Positions 17,244 to 24,754 of a stretch of 35,460 bases of DNA are shown here, one piece after another; positions within the stretch are counted from its first letter, which is position 1; every line of letters begins with the position of its first letter. The position numbers and the translations under genes are program-made. This DNA comes from JABDII01 sp041576235 (lineage in GTDB: Bacteria > Gemmatimonadota > Gemmatimonadetes > Gemmatimonadales > GWC2-71-9). The stretch covers positions 1 to 35,460 of the forward strand of contig JBFGLJ010000006.1 in NCBI GenBank assembly GCA_041576235.1. Direction: 5' to 3'. Below the pieces are notes generated by a model. That model worked only from the letters and a program-made list of their open reading frames with translations. It was not told the origin of the DNA and made no database searches.

Positions 17244-17341
17244 TTAGCGCCACCGCAGGAGTCAAAGCCGGGTAGGTCGACTCCCGGGACGGCGGGAGGA
17301 CCCGAAGTGAGCGCATGACTGGCAAGAAACATACCCTGGGT

Positions 17342-17370
17342 TTGGCTTTCCCAGGGGCTTTTCCTATATT
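17342..17370 (+). promoter_or_regulatory. Promoter of the tRNA-Phe gene
   Basis: TTGGCT (17342-17347, 4/6 to the -35 consensus) and TATATT (17365-17370, 5/6 to -10) are separated by exactly 17 bp and end 13 bp before the tRNA. The -35 box lies in the loop of a perfect 7-bp inverted repeat, CCCTGGG (17334-17340) and CCCAGGG (17350-17356). Confidence 0.65.
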
Positions 17371-17383
17371 CCCGGCCTTTCGG

Positions 17384-17456
<73 letters not shown>

Positions 17457-17459
17457 TGC

Positions 17460-17484
17460 GGGGCCGACACCCTCGTGTCGCCCC
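17460..17484 (+). terminator. Hairpin following tRNA-Phe
   Basis: GGGG-c-CGACAC pairs with GTGTCG-CCCC across a CCTC loop, 3 nt after the tRNA, with one bulged C and no T tract. A second hairpin (CCCGCC-TGGA-GGCGGG) follows at 17496-17511. The rest of the gap up to 17681 shows no gene I can support. Confidence 0.5.
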
Positions 17485-17681
17485 GAGGACCGACGCCCGC
17501 CTGGAGGCGGGTATGCATAGGCTGGCCCATGAATTGGCGGCGCAGCAGGGGATGACTCCGCCAATCCACCCCCCCTGGCCAGAAGCCCAGCAGGTTCCCG
17601 ATCCCGATGGCCCACCAGCCGAGGGCCCCCGACACCACCCGCCGATGACCATCGGTGCCTTCCACGCGGCGGCGCGCCGGG

Positions 17682-18242
17682 TTAGCGCCCCATCATGACC
17701 GCCAACACCTGGCTGAGTCTGGGGACGACCGGGCGGCGGCGCAGGGGCCGGGATTGGACCGCCTTGAGGGCGGCGAGCACCCGCTCCGGGGGAACCCGAC
17801 TGGCGATGTGGTCGATGGACCGGATACGGACGCGCCCCTCCGGGGGCTCGAATACGAACACGGCAGGCCGGGCCACTCCGCCATGCTCCCAGCGGTTGTA
17901 GAGGTCCCAGGCTCGCACGACCTCGCGTGTGGGATCGCACAGAAGCTCGAATGGCAGATCGAGTTTCCGCTTGTACTCGGCGGATTGTTCGGGGCGATCG
18001 ACGGACAACGCCGCCACCCTGGCTCCGGCCTCGACGAACCCGTGGTGAATGTCGCGGTAGGCGACCAACTGCCGCCGGCAGAACGCTCACCAATGGCCGC
18101 GATAGAAGAGAAGGACGAGAAGCTGATCTCGGACCATGTCGTGCAGCCGCCGCGGGGTGCCCTCGGAGTTCACGACGGTGAAATCGGGGGCGACCTCCCG
18201 CAGCTCAGGGCGGCGTGGATGTCCTGGCGTCGGCCCGGTCAC
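17682..18242 (-). CDS. Selenocysteine-containing peroxiredoxin-like protein (UGA at catalytic Cys)
   Basis: An AhpC/TSA-fold peroxiredoxin-like protein of 186 residues counting selenocysteine. Reading through the in-frame TGA at 18087-18089 gives VAPDFTVVNSEG (17-28), LLVLLFYRGHW (41-51), then U52-A-F-C55, then VAALSVDRPEQ, LPFELLCDP and GGVARPAVFVFEP. The usual family motif FYRGHWCxFC has Cys exactly where TGA stands, and homology continues in the same frame on both sides, so this is recoding, not a stop. It should reduce peroxides with a selenenic intermediate, cytosolically. The start is GTG at 18242 with GGAG 6 nt upstream, since the frame is closed by TAG at 18261-18263. Automatic callers would report only a fragment from 18068. 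It is 18 nt downstream of the glutaredoxin-like selenoprotein gene, in the same frame. An old nonsense mutation is the alternative, made unlikely by the second identical case next door. Confidence 0.88.
18060..18076 (-). promoter_or_regulatory. Candidate bacterial SECIS of the peroxiredoxin gene
   Basis: In the mRNA, bases +14 to +30 from the U of UGA fold as GGCGGC-AGUUG-GUCGCC: six pairs including one G-U, with a 5-nt loop whose second base is G. Bacterial SECIS elements lie just inside the coding region after UGA with a G in the first two loop positions; E. coli fdhF has loop AGGUCU at +21 to +26. The position and loop agree well. Folding was done by eye. Confidence 0.6.
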
Positions 18243-18260
18243 GCCGGGCTCCAGAACGGG

Positions 18261-18527
18261 CTACTCATCAGCCGTCACCGGGCTGCTGTGGGCACAACAG
18301 TCCACGAACTGAGCCAGCCGCTCGGGATTGAAACCGACGATGAAGTCCTTGCCGTGCGCGATGGTCGGCACGCCGGCTCCGCCAGTGAGTGCCCGCCACT
18401 CCCGTAACCGGGCGACATCGCTGGTGATGTCGATTTCGTCGTACGGCACTTCGTGATCCGTAAGCCACTCCTTGGCTTGTTTGCAGTAGGGTCACGTTGG
18501 AGTCGTGTAGACGGCAATCTGGGCCAT
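18261..18527 (-). CDS. Selenocysteine-containing glutaredoxin-like protein (UPYC active site)
   Basis: An 88-residue glutaredoxin-fold protein counting selenocysteine. From ATG 18527 it reads MAQIAVYTTPT, then U12 (TGA at 18492-18494), P13-Y14-C15, KQAKEWLTDHEVPYDEIDI, the cis-Pro loop GGAGVPTI and the GFNPERL motif. The active site is thus U-P-Y-C, with Sec replacing the nucleophilic Cys of CPYC. GGAG sits 5 nt before the ATG, supporting this start. An unaware caller would begin at GTG 18449 and lose the active site. It ends with TAG, 18 nt before the peroxiredoxin-like gene; both lie in one frame. It likely reduces disulfides or selenenylsulfides, probably of its neighbour. A pair CC near the C-terminus (VDCCAH) may be an extra thiol site. 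Confidence 0.88.
18462..18478 (-). promoter_or_regulatory. Candidate bacterial SECIS of the glutaredoxin gene
   Basis: In the mRNA, bases +17 to +33 from the U of UGA fold as AAGCCA-AGGAG-UGGCUU: six Watson-Crick pairs and a 5-nt loop beginning A-G-G, like the AGGUCU loop of E. coli fdhF and at nearly the same distance. Structure found by eye. Confidence 0.65.
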
Positions 18528-18692
18528 TGCGGCTCCGGGTTGGGGAAGCGACGGGCGAGCACGTGGCGCGCCAATATACGTCATCGCTCCGGGCGTGGAC
18601 TAGCCGTGATGAGCGGCACGTGCCGGGCGGGCATATTATCCTGCACGGGATTGGTCCGTGGCCATCGGTGAGACCCCCATTGAGGACACCGC
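18528..18692 (-). promoter_or_regulatory. Divergent promoter region of the selenoprotein pair and the ABC exporter
   Basis: This 165-bp gap separates divergent genes. A minus-strand -10-like TATATT lies at 18573-18578 for the selenoprotein operon; a plus-strand TATTAT lies at 18634-18639 for the exporter. No convincing -35 box accompanies either, so assignments are tentative. No operator palindrome stands out. Confidence 0.35.
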
Positions 18693-20546
18693 ATGGAGGA
18701 AGGCAAGAAACGACGCTTGAGCCCGACCATTGTCTGGCGCGAAGCGCGGGAGCTCGTCTGGGCGCATCGGCGCCAGATGGGGATCGGGCTGGTATTGATG
18801 ATTGTGAATCGCCTGGCCGGACTGGTGCTTCCGGCCAGCTCGAAATTCCTGATTGACGATGTCGTGGGCAACAACCGCCCGGAACTCCTGGTGCCTCTTG
18901 CCGCCGCCGCGGGCGTGGCCACGGTCATCCAGGCCTCAACCTCGTTCGGGCTCTCGCAAGTCATGAGCATTGCGGCGCAGCGGGCCATCGCGGAGATGCG
19001 CAAGCGAGTCCAATCGCATGTCTTGCGCCTTCCGGTGAGCTACTTTGACGCGACCAAGACCGGTGTTCTCATCTCGCGGATCATGAGCGACGCCGAGGGG
19101 ATTCGCAATCTCGTCGGCACCGGTCTGGTGCAATTGACGGGCAGCCTGGTGACGGCGGTCATCGCCTTGGGCGTGTTGTTCTATCTCAACTGGCAGCTGA
19201 CCCTCGTCACGCTGCTCATTCTGGCCACGTTCGGCTCAGGGATGGCCATCGCGTTCACCAAACTGCGCCCGCTGTTTCGGCAACGCAGCAAGATCAATGC
19301 GGAGGTCACCGGCCGCTTGGCCGAGTCCTTGGGCGGGGTGCGGCTGGTGAAGACCTACACCGCCGAGCGCCGTGAGGAATGGGTGTTCGCGCGGGGCGTC
19401 CATCGCTTGCTGCGCAACATCGCCCGGTCGATTACGGCGGTGTCCGTGGTGTCGTCCTTCACGACGGTCATCGTGGGCGGGGTCGGTGTGCTCTTGGTGT
19501 TGGTGGGTGGGCGGGCCGTATTATCGGGGACCATGACGCTGGGCGATTTCGTGATGTATGTCTTCTTCATCGGCCTCGTTGCCGCGCCGCTGGTGCAGAT
19601 CGCCTCGGTAGGCACGCAGGTCAGCGAAGCGTTTGCGGGACTCGACCGGATCCGAGAGATTCGCCAAGCCGCCACCGAAGACGAAACCAAGGGCGACGCC
19701 GTGTCACATCTTGTGGGGCGGGTCGAGTTTCAGGACGTGAGTTTCGCCTACGACGGCGGCCTCCCCGTGCTCAAACAGGTGTCGTTCACGGCGCCCGCGG
19801 GGTCCACCACCGCGCTCGTCGGTCCAAGTGGCTCGGGGAAGAGCACATTGATCAGTTTGGTCATGGCCTTCAATCGTCCCAGCGCCGGCCGTGTGCTTGC
19901 CGATGGCCACGATATCGCGACGCTCAGGCTCCGCGAGTATCGCTCCCATCTCGGCGTGGTCCTCCAGGACAATTTTCTGTTCGACGGAACGATCTCCGAC
20001 AACATCCGATTCTCCAAGCCGAACGCGACGCCCGAAGAAGTGGAGGAGGCCGCCCGCATCGCCCACTGCGATGAGTTCATTTCGGAATTTGAGAATCGCT
20101 ACGAGACCGTCGTGGGGGAACGAGGGATCAAGCTGTCGGGTGGGCAACGGCAGCGGATCGCGATTGCGCGAGCCATCCTCGCGGATCCCCGCATCCTGAT
20201 CCTGGACGAGGCCACCTCGAGTCTGGATAGTGAGAGTGAGGCCCTCATCCGCGATGGCTTGACGTCCCTCCGGCGCGGGCGCACCACGTTCGTGATTGCC
20301 CACCGCCTCTCGACGATTGCGAGCGCCGACCAGATTCTCGTGCTCGACGAGGGCCGCATTGTCGAGCGTGGCACCCAAGACCAACTCCTGGCTCTGGACG
20401 GCCGGTATCGGCAACTCTACGACAAGCAGTACGGCATCGAGCGCGATCGCTTCATCAATCCCGGCGAGGATTTCACGCCCGAGCAACCGGCGGCCGACAT
20501 CGAGCTGCCGCCGCCTCCCACCCCAGGGAGCGCGCGGTCACTCTGA
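18693..20546 (+). CDS. ABC exporter, fused permease-ATPase (MsbA/MDR-like)
   Basis: A 617-residue half-transporter. Residues about 30-320 hold six membrane helices of a type I exporter domain, with the ISRIMSDAEGIRNLVGTG coupling region. The ATPase follows, with Walker A GPSGSGKST, Q-loop VLQDNFLFDGTISDNIRFS, signature LSGGQRQRIAIARAIL, Walker B ILILDEATSSLDSES and the switch His in VIAHRLSTI. It would work as a homodimer, exporting lipids, peptides or drugs; the substrate is not readable. It carries a TTGAGGA ribosome site before ATG 18693. Its stop overlaps the convergent HD-GYP gene by 9 bp (20538-20546) with no terminator between them. Confidence 0.93.
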   Translation: MEEGKKRRLSPTIVWREARELVWAHRRQMGIGLVLMIVNRLAGLVLPASSKFLIDDVVGNNRPELLVPLAAAAGVATVIQASTSFGLSQVMSIAAQRAIAEMRKRVQSHVLRLPVSYFDATKTGVLISRIMSDAEGIRNLVGTGLVQLTGSLVTAVIALGVLFYLNWQLTLVTLLILATFGSGMAIAFTKLRPLFRQRSKINAEVTGRLAESLGGVRLVKTYTAERREEWVFARGVHRLLRNIARSITAVSVVSSFTTVIVGGVGVLLVLVGGRAVLSGTMTLGDFVMYVFFIGLVAAPLVQIASVGTQVSEAFAGLDRIREIRQAATEDETKGDAVSHLVGRVEFQDVSFAYDGGLPVLKQVSFTAPAGSTTALVGPSGSGKSTLISLVMAFNRPSAGRVLADGHDIATLRLREYRSHLGVVLQDNFLFDGTISDNIRFSKPNATPEEVEEAARIAHCDEFISEFENRYETVVGERGIKLSGGQRQRIAIARAILADPRILILDEATSSLDSESEALIRDGLTSLRRGRTTFVIAHRLSTIASADQILVLDEGRIVERGTQDQLLALDGRYRQLYDKQYGIERDRFINPGEDFTPEQPAADIELPPPPTPGSARSL

Positions 20547-21743
20547 CCCCGACTCCGGGGCGAACTCGTCGACTGCGTCCCCACCGACGGTGGGTTCTTC
20601 CATCCGCAACCGCTGCTCAGATCGATCGCGAATCATCTTTGTAAACGACGTGACGAGTCCCGGATCGAACTCACTGCCGGCCCGGCCCTGCAGGTAGTCG
20701 AGTGCCTGCTCGGACGGCAGAGCATCGCGATAGGGCCGGTCCGTTCGCAAGGCGTCGTACACGTCACACACGTGCACGAGCCGGCTGGCGTAGTGACAGT
20801 CGCGCCGGAACCGGAGTTCGGGATACCCCCCGCCATCGAGTCGGATGTGATGCTCGTAGGCCACCACCGCGGCGAGGTCGAGCTGGTTCTCACGTTCGAA
20901 AATGATCCGGGCCCCCTCGACGGGATGGGCCTGCATGACCGCTCGCTCCTCATCGGTAAACTTCCCAGGCTTCACCAGGATCTCTTTGGGGATCCTGACC
21001 TTGCCCAAGTCGTGCAGCAGGCCGGCCACGCCGACCGCCCGCACGTGGTCGGAGGCCAGGTCAAGACTCTCGGCGAGGCCCATGCTGAGCACGGCCACGT
21101 TGCTCGAATGGGTCGTGGTATACTGATCGAATTGCTTGAGTTCCAGGAGGGGAAGCAGGATCTCCCCCTGGCTGTGCATGGCGATCGATAGAGAGCGCAC
21201 GACGGCATGCGCCTCTCGGAGCGGCAGATTCCCGGTGGTTTGAACCTCGTCGTGCATCCACTGGATCGTCTTGACTTCGTCCTCGAGCGAATACGCGATG
21301 GTCACGGTGGCGACCGCTTCTGCAATGTGTTCCGTGTCGGCCCCCCGCACCTGGACCGGCCCGTAGCGAATGTTGGTTTGCGTCATCTGACGGGCCAGGG
21401 CGGTGCCGGCGCTCTCCAGGCTGAGCCGTTCGGCAACATCGGACAGGAATCCGTCAAACTCCTCTCGGCCGACGTCACCCAGGAACTCCAGGCGCTGGAC
21501 CGCGACATCTTCGAATCGGCTGCCCCACTCCCAGTCGGTGAGATGGCGCAGCACCTGACGCTGATACACCACCTCGCCATCGATGAAGAGGATGCGCGGC
21601 TTGGGTTCTTCCTCCATCAAGCGCTGTAATTGCTCGAACGCCGCGTCGACCGCCCGCTCCCGGGCGGGATGCCCTCCGGGATACAGCGACATCGTCGCCA
21701 AGGCCTGCCCAAGGGATGTCAGGAATCGGGTGGGGTCACTCAC
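20538..21743 (-). CDS. HD-GYP domain phosphohydrolase with novel N-terminal domain
   Basis: A 401-residue protein. The C-terminal HD-GYP domain (about 195-370) contains LLHDLGKVRIP with the HD pair H244-D245, QAHPVEGARI, and HHIRLDGGGYP at 298-308. The family consensus is HHExxDGxGYP, so the Glu is Ile here, but GYP and the metal ligands are kept. HD-GYP enzymes usually degrade cyclic di-GMP. Residues 1-80 contain MSLYPGGHPARERAVDAAFE and VVYQRQVLR, a domain shared with the upstream HEAT protein. No membrane segment. Start GTG 21743 overlaps the neighbour's stop as GTGA, so translation is coupled. The role is likely second-messenger signalling. Confidence 0.88.
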   Translation of the reverse strand: MSDPTRFLTSLGQALATMSLYPGGHPARERAVDAAFEQLQRLMEEEPKPRILFIDGEVVYQRQVLRHLTDWEWGSRFEDVAVQRLEFLGDVGREEFDGFLSDVAERLSLESAGTALARQMTQTNIRYGPVQVRGADTEHIAEAVATVTIAYSLEDEVKTIQWMHDEVQTTGNLPLREAHAVVRSLSIAMHSQGEILLPLLELKQFDQYTTTHSSNVAVLSMGLAESLDLASDHVRAVGVAGLLHDLGKVRIPKEILVKPGKFTDEERAVMQAHPVEGARIIFERENQLDLAAVVAYEHHIRLDGGGYPELRFRRDCHYASRLVHVCDVYDALRTDRPYRDALPSEQALDYLQGRAGSEFDPGLVTSFTKMIRDRSEQRLRMEEPTVGGDAVDEFAPESGSE

Positions 21744-23851
21744 GCCGCGTGGCCCTGACCGCTTTCGACGGCGCCGCGGATCTCGGGATCGGTGTGGCGA
21801 GACGCCATGCGCAACACCGCCGCCCCCGCCGGGTCATCGGCCCACCGCTCCGCGAGCACCGTCAGCGCCGCGAGCAGCTCAGGAGACTTCGCAGCCAGGC
21901 GGCGCCGTCGAAACCACCGCTTGCGCCCCAAGGCTCGGGACACCAGCCAATCCCGGCTGGACGAGGTCGGCACCGCTCTCAAGGCCCGAATGCCAATGGC
22001 CCGAACCTCCGGATCGACGGCGCGGTCCTGCACCAGCGTCAGGAGACGGGGCACCAGTGGCGGAGGCATCCCCTCCCTGGCCGTGGCGAGCGCCATTCGG
22101 AGAATCGCATCGTCTTGATCACCCAGGGCGGCGTGGAGCGCCTCGTCGCGATAGGTAGGGTGCGACAACATGAGCTTGAAGGCCTCTCGCCGCACCCTGG
22201 CGTCCTCATGTTGTGCGAGTGGCGTGGGTGAGAACCCGTCGGGCCACGGATCAATGGAACCCAGGAGCACCAGCATATTGCGTTGGACGTACCACGGGGT
22301 GTCGCGCAGCCGAGCGATGACCAGTGGTCCGACCTCCGGTCCAAGTTCGGTCAATCGTGTCAAGAGCCACCGCCGCGTGCCCAAAGACTCGGCCCGTTCC
22401 AGCGCGTCGAGCATGGGCTCGGCCGCCTGCAGTCCCATGCGCTCCAGCAACCGACTCACCGTGTCGAAATCCGGCGGCTCCTCCGCCAACAACAGGGCCA
22501 AGGTCTCGCTGGTCCCCAGGGCAGTCCAAATGGCCGCTTCGGTCGGCGAGTGGCCCGAGCCCTGCTCCATCAAATCCAAGAGCGCAGCGAGCTGGCCCTC
22601 CGTCGTCATCTGCTTGAGGGCGCGCTCGACGGGTGGGCCAAAGCTATCTATCTCGAGGCTCATCTTGACGATCCGCGGCGCCTCGGATTCGAGGTCGGCG
22701 GTGTGCACTGGGCGCGCCTCGTCGGGCCGGGCAAGTTGCTCGAGCACCTGAGTGTACGCTTCCGGATTGGGATCTTCCAGGACCCACGAGTCGACCAACT
22801 CACGCACGGAGTCACGGAACGCAAGATCGGCGTTGTAACTGACCGAGGCGTTCGGCGAGGTGGTGTGATCGGCCAGTTTGGTCAAGATGCGAATGAGCGA
22901 ATGCGAAATTGTCTGTCGGGACGCGTCGGCCGCGGCCTGGATCAAGTCGAGCACGGCCTTCACCGGAACGGTACTCGACAACGTCTTGACCAGGTCCTGC
23001 CGCTCAGGCACCCCCCCACCGATTTCCAACAGCCGGTGGAGGGTGCTCGGCGTCAAGCCTTCGAGGAGTTCAACCAGTCGGCGCTTGAGGATCGCCCCAT
23101 CCGCCCCCTCGCTGGCGGAGAGTTCTTTGCCGAGTTGAAGGAGGTACCCGACGATGACCCGGTCGTACGACTCGTCGCGATGCTGGTCGTTGATCGCCTG
23201 GGCGATGTCGGAGGGGTCGAGCTGGCGGCTCTCGGGTGGCGTGTCGGGGGTCTCTGGGGCATCACCGGCCATGACCGCGTCGGCCAAGGCGAGCCAGAGC
23301 CGAGCCGCGCGACTCTCCTGGTGGTCGTCGGCACGCCGGTCGGACAGCTCGAGCTGGTCGAAGGCCAGGGGTAGGATCCGAATGTGTGGCCAGTCCGGGC
23401 GGGCCTCCTCGCGTTCGAGCCCCAACGGCTCTCCCTGCCGGAGAGGATCGACACTAAGTTTGTGCAACAGGTCGGCCATTTCGTCGTACTCGACCCCGTC
23501 GGAGAACTGCAGGATCCCGATTTGATGGCGATGGAGACGCTCTGCAAGGTCCCGGAGGACCGCATTGTCGGGGTCCGTCGCCGTGTTCTCGATGATCAAC
23601 TGGTTGCGGCCGACGCCAAGGGCCAACCCAGGCTGGCGCTGGAGCAGCGGCAGGAGACGGGCCATCACCGAGTCCACCGCCGTGTCCAGCATGGGGTGGC
23701 CGGCCGGATAAGTAGCAATGTTGTGCAGCGCGATCGAGAACTGGACCAAGAACACCGAGAGGTCTCGGCTGAGAACGCGCTGCTCCTGTGGGGCAGACGG
23801 GTGGCTCACGCTCAGGCCGGTTGGCAAGGGAAGAGTCGAGCGAGCACCCAC
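21740..23851 (-). CDS. HEAT-repeat protein sharing an N-terminal domain with HD-GYP neighbour
   Basis: A protein of up to 703 residues, mostly helical repeats. Residues about 30-110 carry FLVQFSIALHNIATYPAGHP followed by MLDTAVDSVMARLLPLL, matching the opening of the HD-GYP protein (YPxGHP then a helix). The rest, especially from about 430 on, is HEAT/PBS-lyase-like: for example RLRDTPWYVQRNMLVLLGSI, EDARVRREAFKLMLSHP and DRAVDPEVRAIGIRALRAVP. Such solenoids bind proteins. No catalytic motif was seen. The start is uncertain: GTG 23851 or GTG 23809, neither with a clear ribosome site. It is upstream of and coupled to the HD-GYP gene, suggesting a shared signalling pathway. Confidence 0.82.
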   Translation of the reverse strand: MGARSTLPLPTGLSVSHPSAPQEQRVLSRDLSVFLVQFSIALHNIATYPAGHPMLDTAVDSVMARLLPLLQRQPGLALGVGRNQLIIENTATDPDNAVLRDLAERLHRHQIGILQFSDGVEYDEMADLLHKLSVDPLRQGEPLGLEREEARPDWPHIRILPLAFDQLELSDRRADDHQESRAARLWLALADAVMAGDAPETPDTPPESRQLDPSDIAQAINDQHRDESYDRVIVGYLLQLGKELSASEGADGAILKRRLVELLEGLTPSTLHRLLEIGGGVPERQDLVKTLSSTVPVKAVLDLIQAAADASRQTISHSLIRILTKLADHTTSPNASVSYNADLAFRDSVRELVDSWVLEDPNPEAYTQVLEQLARPDEARPVHTADLESEAPRIVKMSLEIDSFGPPVERALKQMTTEGQLAALLDLMEQGSGHSPTEAAIWTALGTSETLALLLAEEPPDFDTVSRLLERMGLQAAEPMLDALERAESLGTRRWLLTRLTELGPEVGPLVIARLRDTPWYVQRNMLVLLGSIDPWPDGFSPTPLAQHEDARVRREAFKLMLSHPTYRDEALHAALGDQDDAILRMALATAREGMPPPLVPRLLTLVQDRAVDPEVRAIGIRALRAVPTSSSRDWLVSRALGRKRWFRRRRLAAKSPELLAALTVLAERWADDPAGAAVLRMASRHTDPEIRGAVESGQGHAA

Positions 23852-23927
23852 TCGCTGGGTCGGCGACCCGGTTGCGTCTGTCTAAAGCTATGGCCGAAGG
23901 CGCGATACGAAAAGTCTGGCGCGAGAC

Positions 23928-23948
23928 ACACCCAGGCTTCATGGGTGT
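23928..23948 (+). promoter_or_regulatory. Inverted repeat in a divergent intergenic region
   Basis: ACACCCA and TGGGTGT form a perfect 7-bp inverted repeat with a 7-nt spacer, between the divergent HEAT-repeat and cytochrome genes. It could be an operator for either. No clear promoter boxes were found nearby. Confidence 0.35.
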
Positions 23949-24022
23949 TTCACATTGGCTTCAACCCGTTCCGTTCATCGTCGAATGGACAGGCTCCGCT
24001 GCCCTGGCACTGGAGGATTCGC

Positions 24023-24673
24023 ATGCAACACACCATACCTCGTTTGACTGGTCTCCTCGCGTTGGGCTTGTTCGCGCTCGCCTGCCAAGAGCGTGGCGAA
24101 TCGGCCCGGGAGGCCGGGGCGACACCCATCCCGCCGGCCCAAGCCGCCAGTAGTCAGGCCCTGGACGATGCGCTTCTCCTGGCTTCGGCCAAGATCGCGC
24201 TGCCGCCGGACGGGACGACCGCCACGGACCTGCCCGATCCCAACTCCCGAGGGGCCAAGCTTCTGGTGACCTACTGCGTCGGCTGCCACGCGCTCTCCCC
24301 GCCCTCCATGCACAGCGCCACCGACTGGCCGCGGGTGGTGCGCCGAATGTGGCTCCGCATGGATCGCCTCCCCGAGCGATACGGGATCCGGGTCCCGGAG
24401 GTCGGAGAGCGACGGGTGCTCCTGGATTATCTGAACGAACATGCGCTCCAGGTAAGTGGCGGGACCCTGCCCGAGGGCATGGGCCGCGACGCCTTTTCCA
24501 CGGTGTGTAGCCGCTGCCATGCGCTGCCGGATCCCTATGTCCATTCGTCCGAGGACTGGGCCGCGGTGTTCATGCGAATGGAGCGCAATATGGAACGCCA
24601 GAACGTCTCCCAGCCCACGCGAGAGGAAACCACCGGTATCTTGACCTACTTGCAGTCGCTGCCTTCACGGTAG
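24023..24673 (+). CDS. Di-haem c-type cytochrome lipoprotein
   Basis: A 216-residue exported protein. A signal peptide ends in the lipobox LFALAC, predicting a lipid-anchored periplasmic or surface protein. Two haem-binding motifs occur, CVGCH and CSRCH, each in a similar module followed by a conserved DW (SATDWPRVVRRMWLRMD; SSEDWAAVFMRMERNME), so the protein arose by internal duplication. The Met-rich MRM/RMERNM stretches could supply axial ligands. Likely an electron carrier or sensor in the periplasm; no partner oxidoreductase is adjacent. ATG 24023 has GGAGG 6 nt upstream. Longer frame upstream overlaps the opposite-strand gene and is ignored. Confidence 0.9.
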   Translation: MQHTIPRLTGLLALGLFALACQERGESAREAGATPIPPAQAASSQALDDALLLASAKIALPPDGTTATDLPDPNSRGAKLLVTYCVGCHALSPPSMHSATDWPRVVRRMWLRMDRLPERYGIRVPEVGERRVLLDYLNEHALQVSGGTLPEGMGRDAFSTVCSRCHALPDPYVHSSEDWAAVFMRMERNMERQNVSQPTREETTGILTYLQSLPSR

Positions 24674-24700
24674 CCACGCGCGCAAGACCCGCCGAAACCA

Positions 24701-24730
24701 GAGGGGCGCCCTCCTTCGAGAGCGCCCCTC
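24701..24730. terminator. Bidirectional terminator-like hairpin between cytochrome and ahcY
   Basis: A perfect 9-bp stem GAGGGGCGC/GCGCCCCTC is extended inward by CTC/GAG around CTTC, lying between convergent genes. There is no downstream T run on either strand. As an isolated strong stem between two stops it most likely ends both transcripts. Confidence 0.7.
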
Positions 24731-24754
24731 GCGCGCCGGGTGCTGGCCGGGATC

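Noticed and set aside
17457..17681. Possible small membrane protein (minus strand, with GALGWWAIGIGNLLGFW)
   Set aside because: Its reading frame runs on through the tRNA-Phe antisense and lacks a ribosome site; not enough evidence for a gene.
18087..18494. Pseudogenes or sequencing errors as explanation of the two TGAs
   Set aside because: Both TGAs sit on the catalytic Cys codon, both frames are otherwise intact with normal ribosome sites, and both have SECIS-like stems. Two random events so placed are unlikely.
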